This document shows, one piece after another, positions 16,672 to 24,407 of a stretch of 64,000 nucleotides of DNA. Source of the DNA: Pseudomonas sp. PDM04 (lineage in GTDB: Bacteria > Pseudomonadota > Gammaproteobacteria > Pseudomonadales > Pseudomonadaceae). The notes below the pieces were generated by a model. It had not been told where the DNA came from, did not search any database, and saw nothing but the letters and a program-made list of their open reading frames with translations. Numbering within the stretch: position 1 is the stretch's first letter; each line of letters starts with the position of its first letter. The position numbers were made by a program, and so were the translations under genes. The stretch lies in contig NZ_JACVAI010000009.1 in the NCBI RefSeq assembly GCF_014851765.1, positions 220,912 to 284,911 on the forward strand, given 5' to 3'.

Positions 16672-17628
16672 ATGCCTGTCTTGATTGACGATGTCACTGG
16701 TTCCCCGACGGCTGTTTCCCTGGACCAGGAAGAACTGTTTCCGATTCGCGAGGTGTCTCGGCTGACGGGCGTCAACCCCGTCACGCTGCGTGCCTGGGAG
16801 CGTCGTTATGGTCTGATCCAGCCGACGCGCACCGAAAGCGGGCATCGATTGTATGCGCTGGCCGATATCGAGCGGGTCCACAGCATCCTTGGCTGGCTCG
16901 ACCGCGGCGTTGCCGTCAGCAAGGTTGGCCGGATCCTGGCCAAATCTGCGCCGCTTCAGGCGCTGTCGCACATCATCCCCAATGAACTCGTACAGGCCGA
17001 CTACGCGCAATGGCAGCAACAGGTCCATGCCGCCGTCAGCGCCTTTGACGACGTTCAGCTGGATCAGGTCTACGGGCAGATCTTTTCCAGCTACTCCCAG
17101 TCGGTGGTGTTCCAGGACATTCTGATCCCGCTGTGGAAGCGGCTGCTGCAGCACCAGGACCAGTTTGGCCAGACCAGCGAGTGGCTGTTCTACGACGGCT
17201 ACCTGCGTACGCGGGTATTGCAACGCCTGCTGCTGATGCGCAATTCACCCCGTCGGGTGATCATCAGCGCCCTGGCGGGCCAGTGCCGTGAGCTCGAATT
17301 GCTGATCGCGGCATTGTTCCTGAGTGGCAATGACATGGGGGTGCGGTTGCTGACCATTGGCCAGCCGCTCGATGAGCTGACGCTGGTCTGCGAAAAGATC
17401 AAGCCGCAGGCGCTGGTGCTGTTTTCCAATCACGCACCGGCTCCCGACCTGCCGCGCCGGCTCAATCGATTGGCCATGAGCCTGGACTGTCAGTTGATGC
17501 TGGCGGGGGATGCGTCCGACCTGGCGCAGGAGAGTTTGGCCGGAACGTCCATCGGATGCCTGGGCAACGAGGGAACGGAAATGCGTCAGCGCTTGAAGCA
17601 GTTCCTGGCGGGCACCCTGGATACCTGA
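16672..17628 (+). CDS. MerR-family regulator, LitR/CarH-like (class II, PplR-type)
   Basis: 318 residues. The MerR winged helix is at residues ~24-90 (FPIREVSRLTGVNPVTLRAWERRYGL, then GHRLYALADIERV). The middle and C-terminal parts align in layout with the B12-binding helical and Rossmann regions of LitR/CarH (LIAALFLSGNDMGVRLLTIGQP). The cobalamin-binding E/DxHxxG motif is not visible, so it is probably B12-independent, like the PplR proteins of P. putida that work with short LOV photoreceptors. The LOV gene lies about 0.7 kb downstream on the other strand. The stop is one base from the convergent PilZ-like stop. Confidence 0.82.
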   Translation: MPVLIDDVTGSPTAVSLDQEELFPIREVSRLTGVNPVTLRAWERRYGLIQPTRTESGHRLYALADIERVHSILGWLDRGVAVSKVGRILAKSAPLQALSHIIPNELVQADYAQWQQQVHAAVSAFDDVQLDQVYGQIFSSYSQSVVFQDILIPLWKRLLQHQDQFGQTSEWLFYDGYLRTRVLQRLLLMRNSPRRVIISALAGQCRELELLIAALFLSGNDMGVRLLTIGQPLDELTLVCEKIKPQALVLFSNHAPAPDLPRRLNRLAMSLDCQLMLAGDASDLAQESLAGTSIGCLGNEGTEMRQRLKQFLAGTLDT

Positions 17629-17629
17629 A

Positions 17630-18235
17630 TCAGAGGTGCAGGGCGGGATGCGTCAGCCGGTGCTGCTGGAGGATGAACTGGCGCAGGCGCTCGGTTTCGT
17701 CCGTGTCGCTCTGGCTCAACTGATAGGCGTAGAAGCCGTTTTCGGCTTCTTTTTCGAAGGTGCCACGCATCGCGATGCGTTCGTAGCCTGAAGGGCTGAA
17801 CCACAGGGCGAAATGCTTGGGCGGTTTGGTCTTGTTGCGCACTTCCAGCAGGACACCCTTGAACGACACCTCGTGCACCCACAGCGTCCCGGGCTGGCCA
17901 CTGGCGTTTTCCAGGGCAACCGGTTCCTCGAGTACCAGACGCCATGGCCGTACCGACGGCCCGTCCTCATAGATGCTGGGAACGCCCAGGCGCAGATGCA
18001 GGGCATGAAATTCATCTTCCACCAGGTGCAGCGGGAAGGTCATCTGCTGGTTTTCGAAACTGGCCTGGATGGTCACCTGCTCGTGCGCCGCCAGGCGCGT
18101 GAGCAGGTCACGGATTTGCGAACCACCGTTGACGAGCAGACTCGACGTTGCATCCCGCACGTTGAGTTGCGGGTTGTGTTGCATGGTCTGGATAAAATCC
18201 AGCTCATCCTGGGTCAGGAGTGCGTCACGTTGCAT
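17630..18235 (-). CDS. PilZ-like protein, probable c-di-GMP effector
   Basis: 201 residues from ATG 18235; an upstream GTG at 18289 would add 18. An N-terminal YcgR-like region (LLTQDELDFIQTMQ; QASFENQQMTFPL) precedes a PilZ-like domain with RPWRL and VHEVSFKGVLLEVRN, close to the (D/N)xSxxG c-di-GMP signature but with E in the first position. It follows the LOV gene on the same strand within ~70 bases, so the two are probably co-transcribed. c-di-GMP binding is inferred, not certain, because the arginine motif is only partly canonical. Confidence 0.6.
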   Translation of the reverse strand: MQRDALLTQDELDFIQTMQHNPQLNVRDATSSLLVNGGSQIRDLLTRLAAHEQVTIQASFENQQMTFPLHLVEDEFHALHLRLGVPSIYEDGPSVRPWRLVLEEPVALENASGQPGTLWVHEVSFKGVLLEVRNKTKPPKHFALWFSPSGYERIAMRGTFEKEAENGFYAYQLSQSDTDETERLRQFILQQHRLTHPALHL

Positions 18236-18307
18236 GATCTGCTCGAAAGAAAAAGTTACAAAGGCATCGGTGATTGTAGTTAATGACACTCAATTCTTTA
18301 TTTTGTT

Positions 18308-18766
18308 TTAACCGTTCGTCGCTTTTAGTGCGGCCAGCTCGTTTTGCAGCTCGGCGACCTGCGCTTCCAGCTGCGCAACCCGCTGTTGTACCTTGACCTG
18401 AAGGGTGATGTCTTTCTGTACGCCGACAAAATACGTTTGGCCGTCTGCGGTGTTTTGCACTGTCGAAAGCGACAGTTCATTCCAGAAGGGGGTGCCGTCC
18501 TTGCGGTAATTGCGCAGGGTCTGCCGGCACGCGCCGCCGCGCTGCAAGGTGTCGCGAATCACCGCCAGCCCCTCCTGATCACGGTCGCCGGACTGCAGGA
18601 AGCGGCAATCCTGATAGAGGATTTCTTCGCTGCTATAGCCGGTCATGCGTTCGAACGCCGGGTTGACGTAAATCAGGATGTTGTCGTGTTCGCCTTCCTT
18701 CTCTGCGATCACAATGCCGTCGTTGGACGCGTTGACCACCATTTGCAGTAGATGGGCGTTGATCAT
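18308..18766 (-). CDS. Short LOV-domain blue-light photoreceptor (PpSB-LOV-like)
   Basis: 152 residues made of one LOV/PAS domain and a C-terminal helix. VVNASNDGIVIAEKEG starts the core; YQDCRFLQSGDRDQ holds the photoactive cysteine and FMN-contacting residues of the NCRFLQ motif; NYRKDGTPFWNELSLS and TYFVGVQKDIT are the flavin-binding strands. Residues ~122-150 (VAQLEAQVAELQNELAAL) form a regular coiled coil, suited to a dimer whose packing changes on illumination. There is no output domain, as in the P. putida PpSB1/2-LOV proteins, which act with LitR-like PplR regulators. It is divergent from the flavodoxin gene. Confidence 0.93.
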   Translation of the reverse strand: MINAHLLQMVVNASNDGIVIAEKEGEHDNILIYVNPAFERMTGYSSEEILYQDCRFLQSGDRDQEGLAVIRDTLQRGGACRQTLRNYRKDGTPFWNELSLSTVQNTADGQTYFVGVQKDITLQVKVQQRVAQLEAQVAELQNELAALKATNG

Positions 18767-18866
18767 TTGATGTTTTTCTCATTGTTGGACCTGCTGAAGT
18801 CTAAAAGAACATTCAGGACGGTGCTGTTAATATCCCGGTCTTTTACACAGCTCCAGGATCAGATTG

Positions 18867-19322
18867 ATGAAAGTCGCCATCCTTTCCGGCTCGGTGTACG
18901 GCACGGCTGAAGAAGTCGCCCGCCACGCCGCGAACCTTTTGAAGACCGCAGGTTTCGAGGTGTTCCACAATCCTCGCGCGAGCTTCGCCGATGTCCAGGC
19001 CTTCGGCCCCGAAGCGTTCCTGGCAGTGACCTCGACCACCGGCATGGGCGAGTTGCCAGACAACCTGCAACCCTTGTACTTCGCCCTCCGCGATCAGTTA
19101 CCGGCGGCCTGGCGCGGTTTGCCGGGTGCGGTGATCGGCCTGGGCGATGCGAGTTACGGCGACACGTTCTGTGGCGGCGGCGAGCTGATGCGTGAGTTGC
19201 TGGGTGAAATGGGGGTTCGCGAAGTGCTGCCGATGCTGCGCCTGGACGCCAGCGAAAGCGTGACCCCGGAAACCGACGCCGAGCCCTGGCTGGCGCAACT
19301 GGTCAGCGCTCTGCACGGCTGA
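18867..19322 (+). CDS. MioC-like short flavodoxin
   Basis: 151-residue FMN-binding electron carrier. It has the phosphate-binding loop SGSVYGTAEEVA at residues 7-18, TSTTGMGELPDN at about 54-66, and GLGDASYGDTFCGGG at about 92-106. ATG 18867 is chosen over an adjacent TTG. Its stop overlaps the convergent LysR stop by 20 bases. It shares about 100 bases of 5' region with the LOV gene. The redox partner is unknown. Confidence 0.9.
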   Translation: MKVAILSGSVYGTAEEVARHAANLLKTAGFEVFHNPRASFADVQAFGPEAFLAVTSTTGMGELPDNLQPLYFALRDQLPAAWRGLPGAVIGLGDASYGDTFCGGGELMRELLGEMGVREVLPMLRLDASESVTPETDAEPWLAQLVSALHG

Positions 19323-20199
19323 CGGGCCGCTCGCGCAACAGCGCGAGCCAGGCTTGTGCGGCCTTTGACAGGTAGGCGCCCTCGCGCCAGATGAACGCGA
19401 TGTCCCAGCGCAGGTAGGCGGGGGCCTTCAAGGTCAGGCGGACCACGCCCGGTCGCACCAGCCCCCGCGCCACCACTCGTGGCAACAGCACCACGCCTTG
19501 ACCGGCAGCCACCAGCGCGGCGAGGAAGTCCGCCTGGCCGCTGCGTCCGCCTTCCTTCGGGGTGAAACCCACTTGCTGGCAGGCTTGCAGCAATCGGTCG
19601 TTGAGCACGAAGCTGCGCTGATACAACAGAAACGGCGTATCCGCCAATTCCTCCAGCCTGATCGCGGTCTTTGTCGCCAGTGGGTGATCGGTCGGCAACA
19701 ACGCGTCCATCGGTTCATCGCAAAACGGCTGGAAGGCGAACTGCGGGTCCTTGGGCAGCAAGCTGCCGCCCAGTTCCAGCTCACCGCTCAGGACACCCTG
19801 CTCGATGTTCAGGCTGCCGCCTTCGAGCAAGTGAATGCTGATGTTGGGGTAGCGACGCCGGTATTCGGCGAACAACTCGGCGAACAGCGCATCGCTGCCC
19901 AGCAGTGGCAACCCCAGGCGCAGTTCGCCCCGGGCCAGTTGGCTCAAGTCATCGAGCTCGCTGAGCAGTTCGTTGCGCAGGCGCAGCATGCCTTCGGCGC
20001 GCTGCAGCACCACGCTGCCGGCGGCGGTCAGGCGCAATTGCGAGCCGAGGCGTTCGAGCAGCGGCGTACCGAGGCTCTGTTCCAGTTGGGCGACCTGCTT
20101 GCTCACGGCCGACTGACTGATGTGCAGGGTCTTGGCCGCCTGGGTGAAGCCCCCTTGGTGCATGACTTCGACGAAGCTGCGCAGCTGTTTGAATTCCAT
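19303..20199 (-). CDS. LysR-family regulator next to lrgAB
   Basis: 298 residues from ATG 20199. The HTH is in MEFKQLRSFVEVMHQGGFTQ and AKTLHISQSAVSKQVAQLEQ, and the C-terminal part is a substrate-binding fold. It is divergent from the LrgA/LrgB-like pair (93 bases between starts), an arrangement also seen with YwbI-like LysR genes in Pseudomonas, so it probably controls them. The open frame continues far upstream on this strand but has no LysR content there. Confidence 0.9.
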   Translation of the reverse strand: MEFKQLRSFVEVMHQGGFTQAAKTLHISQSAVSKQVAQLEQSLGTPLLERLGSQLRLTAAGSVVLQRAEGMLRLRNELLSELDDLSQLARGELRLGLPLLGSDALFAELFAEYRRRYPNISIHLLEGGSLNIEQGVLSGELELGGSLLPKDPQFAFQPFCDEPMDALLPTDHPLATKTAIRLEELADTPFLLYQRSFVLNDRLLQACQQVGFTPKEGGRSGQADFLAALVAAGQGVVLLPRVVARGLVRPGVVRLTLKAPAYLRWDIAFIWREGAYLSKAAQAWLALLRERPVSRAER

Positions 20200-20292
20200 T
20201 GCCTGATTCCATTGTGGAATGGCTTTGAGTCTAACAATTCGCTTCGGGGATGGCAGCCCGCTCCGTAAAATGAGCCGGCGAGGACTGAAGAC

Positions 20293-20679
20293 ATGAATGC
20301 ATCCACCCTGAAAAACCTGGCCCGGCTGGCCACCGAACTGGCGGTCCTGCTGGCGATCTATGGGCTCGGCTGCCGGCTGGCTGTCTGGTCGGGCTGGCCG
20401 ATTCCCGGTGGTGTCATCGGCATGGCGCTGTTGCTGCTGGCGTTCGCGCTGGGGCTGGTCAAGCCGGCCACGTTGCAGAAGGGCGCCGGTCTGTTGATGG
20501 CCGAGATGCTGCTGTTCTTCATCCCGGCGCTGATGAGCCTGCTCGATTACGGGGGGCTGTTGCGTGACGAAGGCTGGCGCATCCTGCTGGTGATCGGCGT
20601 CAGCACCCTGGTCGTGATGCTGGTGACGGCGTTCACCGTCGAATGGGTGGTGCGCTTGAGGAGGATCCGTGAAGCTTGA
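20293..20679 (+). CDS. CidA/LrgA family holin-like membrane protein
   Basis: 128 residues with four predicted membrane segments (about 12-30, 36-56, 68-88, 95-118). The family core is AVWSGWPIPGGVIGMALLLLAF and GAGLLMAEMLLFFIPALM. LrgA/CidA proteins affect murein hydrolase activity, overflow metabolism and pyruvate uptake in different bacteria; which applies here is unknown. It overlaps the lrgB-like gene by 11 bases, so translation is probably coupled. Confidence 0.9.
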   Translation: MNASTLKNLARLATELAVLLAIYGLGCRLAVWSGWPIPGGVIGMALLLLAFALGLVKPATLQKGAGLLMAEMLLFFIPALMSLLDYGGLLRDEGWRILLVIGVSTLVVMLVTAFTVEWVVRLRRIREA

Positions 20680-21355
20680 GTGGATGCCGATGTTCTGGCT
20701 GATCTTCACGCTGCTGGCGTATGGATTCAGTCGCTGGATCTATCAGCGCACCGGGCGTTACCTGCTGTCGCCGCTGATTCTGGTGCCGGCCTTGCTGCTG
20801 GCGCTCGCCGTGCCGCTGCACACTGCGTACGCCGAATACTCGAGCAACACTCATTGGCTGATGGGGGTTCTGGGGCCGGTGACCGTCGCATTCGCGGTGC
20901 CGATCTGGCAGCAGCGCCAGGTGCTGATGCGGCATTGGTCGGCCCTTCTGCTCGGGATGCTGGCCGGCAGCGCGGCGTCCATCGGCAGCTCGTTCGGGCT
21001 GGCCCGGGCGCTGGCGCTGGACAGCTCGGTGACGATGTCGCTGGTGCCGCGCTCGATCACTACGCCATTCGCCATGCCCCTGGCCCACGACCTGGGAGGC
21101 GTGCCTGAGCTGACGGCGGTGTTCGTCATGTTCACCGGGGTGTTCGGGGCGATGCTTGGCGGCATCCTCCTCAAGTGGCTGCCCCTGCGCAGTGCCCTGG
21201 CCCGCGGCGCCCTGTTCGGTGTCGGCGCGCACGGTGCCGGGGTCAGTCGGGCGCGTGAAGTCGGCGGCGAGGAAGGCTCGGTGGCGGGGCTGGTGATGGT
21301 GCTGACGGGCCTGTTGAATCTGTTCGCTGCGCCCTTGTTGGCGTCGGTCCTTTGA
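20669..21355 (+). CDS. LrgB family membrane protein
   Basis: 228 residues with about seven membrane segments. The LrgB motif is clear in LALDSSVTMSLVPRSITTPFAMPLA, followed by ELTAVFVMFTGVFGAMLGG and the GAHGAGVSRAREVG region. It works with the LrgA-like protein in the same two-gene operon. Confidence 0.93.
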   Translation: MKLEWMPMFWLIFTLLAYGFSRWIYQRTGRYLLSPLILVPALLLALAVPLHTAYAEYSSNTHWLMGVLGPVTVAFAVPIWQQRQVLMRHWSALLLGMLAGSAASIGSSFGLARALALDSSVTMSLVPRSITTPFAMPLAHDLGGVPELTAVFVMFTGVFGAMLGGILLKWLPLRSALARGALFGVGAHGAGVSRAREVGGEEGSVAGLVMVLTGLLNLFAAPLLASVL

Positions 21356-21486
21356 CATGGATCCAGACGACTTCGCGGACTGACTCGCTCGGCCATCAAG
21401 CTGGCTGCCAATGCAACTACAGGAACCTCGCTGCCTGACTAGACTGCTTCACGTGAGCAGAATAATAAGAACAGGAGTTCCTTGCC

Positions 21487-22269
21487 GTGAGCGTAGCCCC
21501 CGTCCAATCGCCCCACTCTGTCAGAGATCAGGTCAGTGCCGCCGAGTGGCAGACCCGTGTCGACCTGGCTGCCTGTTACCGCTTGGTCGCCCTGCATGGC
21601 TGGGACGATCTGATTTTCACCCACATTTCCGCCAAGGTGCCCGGCACCGAAGACTTCCTGATCAACCCGTTCGGGTTGATGTTCCACGAGATCACCGCAT
21701 CGAGCCTGGTCAAGGTCGACCAGGCGGGCAACAAGCTGATGGACAGCCCTTACGAGATCAATCCGGCGGGCTATACCATCCACAGCGCCGTGCACGAGGT
21801 GCGCCACGATGTGGCCTGCGTGCTGCATACCCATACGGCATCGGGCGTTGCCGTGTCGGCGCAGAAGCAGGGCATCCTGCCGATCAGCCAGCAGTCGTTG
21901 TTCGTCCTGTCCAGCCTGGCCTTTCATGCCTACGAAGGTGTCGCGCTGAACCCTGAAGAGAAGGCGCGGTTGCAGGCCGACCTCGGTGAAAGCAATTTCC
22001 TGATGCTGCACAACCACGGCCTGCTGACCTGCGGCGGCACCATCGCCGACACGTTCCTGATGATGTTCATCTTTCAGCGCACCTGCGACATCCAGGTCAT
22101 GGCGCAGAGCGGCGGTGCCGAACTGATTGCCATCCAGCCGCCGATTCTGGCGGGCGCCAAGGCGATGATCGCCGGTGTCACCAAAAGTGCTCAAGGGATG
22201 GGCGGCGCACTGGCCTGGCCAGCGTTGCTGCGCAAACTCGATCAACAAGACGCGGGATACAAACTCTGA
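21487..22269 (+). CDS. Class II aldolase/adducin family protein
   Basis: 260 residues starting at GTG 21487. Zinc-binding His residues lie in CVLHTHTASGVAVSA; the N-terminal LAACYRLVALHGWDDLIFTHISAK and the later MLHNHGLLTCGG complete the fold (metal-dependent carbonyl chemistry, or adducin-like). Its TGA overlaps the next gene's ATG (TGATG), so the two are translationally coupled. The substrate is not known. Confidence 0.9.
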   Translation: MSVAPVQSPHSVRDQVSAAEWQTRVDLAACYRLVALHGWDDLIFTHISAKVPGTEDFLINPFGLMFHEITASSLVKVDQAGNKLMDSPYEINPAGYTIHSAVHEVRHDVACVLHTHTASGVAVSAQKQGILPISQQSLFVLSSLAFHAYEGVALNPEEKARLQADLGESNFLMLHNHGLLTCGGTIADTFLMMFIFQRTCDIQVMAQSGGAELIAIQPPILAGAKAMIAGVTKSAQGMGGALAWPALLRKLDQQDAGYKL

Positions 22270-23171
22270 TGCCTCTTGCCGAGATTCCCCTGAGTGTCTG
22301 GCGCAAACGCGGCCAGTCGTTCGTGTTCCATGGCCAGACCGTGCGTTACTGGACGGCCGGGCAGGGTGAGCCGCTGCTGCTGATCCATGGCTTTCCCACC
22401 GCCAGCTGGGACTGGCATTACCTGTGGCAGCCCCTGGCCCAGCGCTATCGCCTGATCGCCTGCGACATGCTGGGCTTCGGTGATTCGGCCAAACCGCTGA
22501 ACCACGAATACAGCCTGCTGGAACAGGCCGATCTGCAGCAGGCGCTGCTGGAGCATCTGGGTGTCGAGCAACCGGTGCACGTGCTGGCCCACGACTACGG
22601 GGACAGCGTGGCTCAGGAATTGCTGGCCCGGCACTACGAAGCGCGCATTCATCTGGCCAGTTGCGTGTTTCTCAACGGTGGCCTGTTTCCGGAAACCCAT
22701 CGCCCGGTACTGATGCAGAAACTGTTGCTCAGCCCGCTGGGCTGGATGATCGGTCGTGCGTTCTCTCGCGATGCGCTGGTAAAAAGTTTCCGGCAGATCT
22801 TCGGTCCGCAGAGCCGGCCAACCGAAAGTGAACTGGATGATTTCTGGAGCCTGGTGGAGAGCAATCGCGGACCACGGATCCTGCACAAACTGATCAGCTA
22901 CATTCCCGAGCGGCGGGTCCAGCGCGACCGCTGGGTCAGCGCCATGCAGCGCGGCGAAGTGCCGTTGCGGGTCATCGATGGCGAAGTCGATCCAATCTCC
23001 GGCGCGCACATGGTCCAGCGCTATCGGCAACTGATCCCCAGCCCGGACACGGTGTTGTTGCCCGGCATCGGCCACTACCCGCAGACCGAGGCGCCGGCAC
23101 AGGTATTGGAGCACTACCTGGCGTTTCGCGACCGGCTGACGCCTGCGCCGCTCAAAGTCGCGTGCTCGTAG
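22269..23171 (+). CDS. MEST/PEG1-like alpha/beta hydrolase
   Basis: 300 residues. The alpha/beta hydrolase pattern starts RYWTAGQGEPLLLIHGFPTASWDW. The nucleophile elbow VLAHDYGDSVAQELLARH has Asp where esterases have Ser, as in epoxide hydrolases and haloalkane dehalogenases. The next block, SCVFLNGGLFPETHRPVLMQKLL, closely resembles the vertebrate MEST (PEG1) protein and its bacterial relatives. The catalytic His is in LPGIGHYPQTEAPAQV. The substrate is unknown in the whole subfamily. Coupled to the aldolase gene, so both may act on one compound. Confidence 0.88.
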   Translation: MPLAEIPLSVWRKRGQSFVFHGQTVRYWTAGQGEPLLLIHGFPTASWDWHYLWQPLAQRYRLIACDMLGFGDSAKPLNHEYSLLEQADLQQALLEHLGVEQPVHVLAHDYGDSVAQELLARHYEARIHLASCVFLNGGLFPETHRPVLMQKLLLSPLGWMIGRAFSRDALVKSFRQIFGPQSRPTESELDDFWSLVESNRGPRILHKLISYIPERRVQRDRWVSAMQRGEVPLRVIDGEVDPISGAHMVQRYRQLIPSPDTVLLPGIGHYPQTEAPAQVLEHYLAFRDRLTPAPLKVACS

Positions 23172-23188
23172 GACCAGCTTCGGCTGCT

Positions 23189-23212
23189 GTGGCAACGAGC
23201 TTGCTCGCGAAA
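23189..23212. repeat. Degenerate REP element
   Basis: gtggcaacgagcttgctcgcgaa: the right half fits the GCTTGCTCGCGAA subtype but the left half (gtgggagc) has decayed. The rest of this ~270-base gap has no gene I can support. Confidence 0.55.
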
Positions 23213-23441
23213 AGCGTCCGGACATCTCGCGCTTTCATTGAAGACCCTCGCCGGAACGCCGCCCGGAGCCGGCGCGCGCTCCCACGCGTTCCCCCATAAA
23301 GGGCATGCAGACAGTCCAGTCCGCAGGCGCATCATCCCCCAGCCTTATCGCACACCATTCAGCCTTGCCCGGGATCATTGTGACCCGACCCTGCGTGGCC
23401 GACACTCGGATTCATAGTCCCTGGCCTGCTGGAGTCCCGCA

Positions 23442-24353
23442 ATGAACGAGTCTGTGCGTTTCGAAGATAAAGTCGTGATCATTACTGGCGCCGGCGGCGG
23501 CCTGGGGCGTGCCCACGCGTTGCTGTTCGCCCGCCACGGGGCCAAGGTGCTGGTCAACGACCTCGGCGGCTCGACCCAGGGTGAAGGTGCCAACGCATCG
23601 GCCGCCGATCGCGTGGTGGCGCAGATCCGCGAGGCGGGTGGCATTGCCGAAGCCAACCACGACTCCGTCACCGACGGCGAAAAAATCGTTCAGAACGCCC
23701 TCGATGCCTTCGGCCGTGTCGACGTCGTGGTCAACAACGCCGGCATCCTGCGCGACAAGACCTTTCACAAGATGGACGATGCCGATTGGGACCTGGTGTA
23801 TCGCGTGCACGTCGAGGGTGCCTACAAAGTCACCCGCGCCGCCTGGCCACACCTGCGCGAGCAAAACTACGGTCGGGTGATCTTCACGGCGTCGACCTCG
23901 GGCATCTACGGCAACTTCGGTCAGTCCAACTACGGCATGGCCAAGCTTGGCCTCTATGGCCTGACTCGCACCCTGGCCATCGAAGGTCGCAAGAACAACA
24001 TCCTGGTCAACGCCATTGCCCCCACCGGCGGCACCCGCATGACCGAAGGCCTGATCCCGCCGCAGGTGTTCGAGCAACTCAAGCCGGAACTGGTCAGCCC
24101 GCTGGTGGTGTACCTGGCCAGCGAAAACTGCCAGGAAACCTCCGGGCTCTTCGAGGTGGGCGGCGGCTGGATGGGCAAGGTGCGCTGGGAGCGCAGCCTC
24201 GGCGCGGGGTTCGATCCACGGGCCGGGTTCTCGCCTGAAGACGTGGCCGCCCACTGGCAGCAGATTTGTGATTTTGAAGGCGCGGCGCACCCGAAAGACA
24301 ACATCGAAGCGCTGAAGGAAATGATGAACAACCTGCAGAAGTACGCGATCTGA
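23442..24353 (+). CDS. SDR-family 3-hydroxyacyl-CoA dehydrogenase (MFE-2/HSD17B4-like)
   Basis: 303 residues. NAD-binding TGAGGGLGRAHALLFA at about 16-31, NDLGGSTQGEG (the adenine loop typical of the peroxisomal multifunctional enzyme type 2), NNAGILRDKTF, and the catalytic SNYGMAKLGLYGL. A C-terminal extension after ~240 is also family-like. Likely role: oxidation of a 3-hydroxyacyl-CoA or steroid-like alcohol. It stands alone, 270 bases after the hydrolase gene. Confidence 0.9.
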   Translation: MNESVRFEDKVVIITGAGGGLGRAHALLFARHGAKVLVNDLGGSTQGEGANASAADRVVAQIREAGGIAEANHDSVTDGEKIVQNALDAFGRVDVVVNNAGILRDKTFHKMDDADWDLVYRVHVEGAYKVTRAAWPHLREQNYGRVIFTASTSGIYGNFGQSNYGMAKLGLYGLTRTLAIEGRKNNILVNAIAPTGGTRMTEGLIPPQVFEQLKPELVSPLVVYLASENCQETSGLFEVGGGWMGKVRWERSLGAGFDPRAGFSPEDVAAHWQQICDFEGAAHPKDNIEALKEMMNNLQKYAI

Positions 24354-24363
24354 CGATCCGGCC

Positions 24364-24396
24364 TGTGGGTGGGAGCGAGCAGGGTCGCTCCCGCAG
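24364..24396. repeat. Short REP-like palindrome
   Basis: gggagcga / tcgctccc arms around a short core, between two convergent genes. It may act as a terminator; no T run follows. Confidence 0.5.
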
Positions 24397-24407
24397 TGTC
24401 TCAACAT

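Noticed and set aside
20200..20709. N-terminal extension of the LysR frame beyond ATG 20199
   Set aside because: Gln/His/Arg-rich translation antisense to the lrgA-like gene; the LysR HTH begins exactly at ATG 20199.
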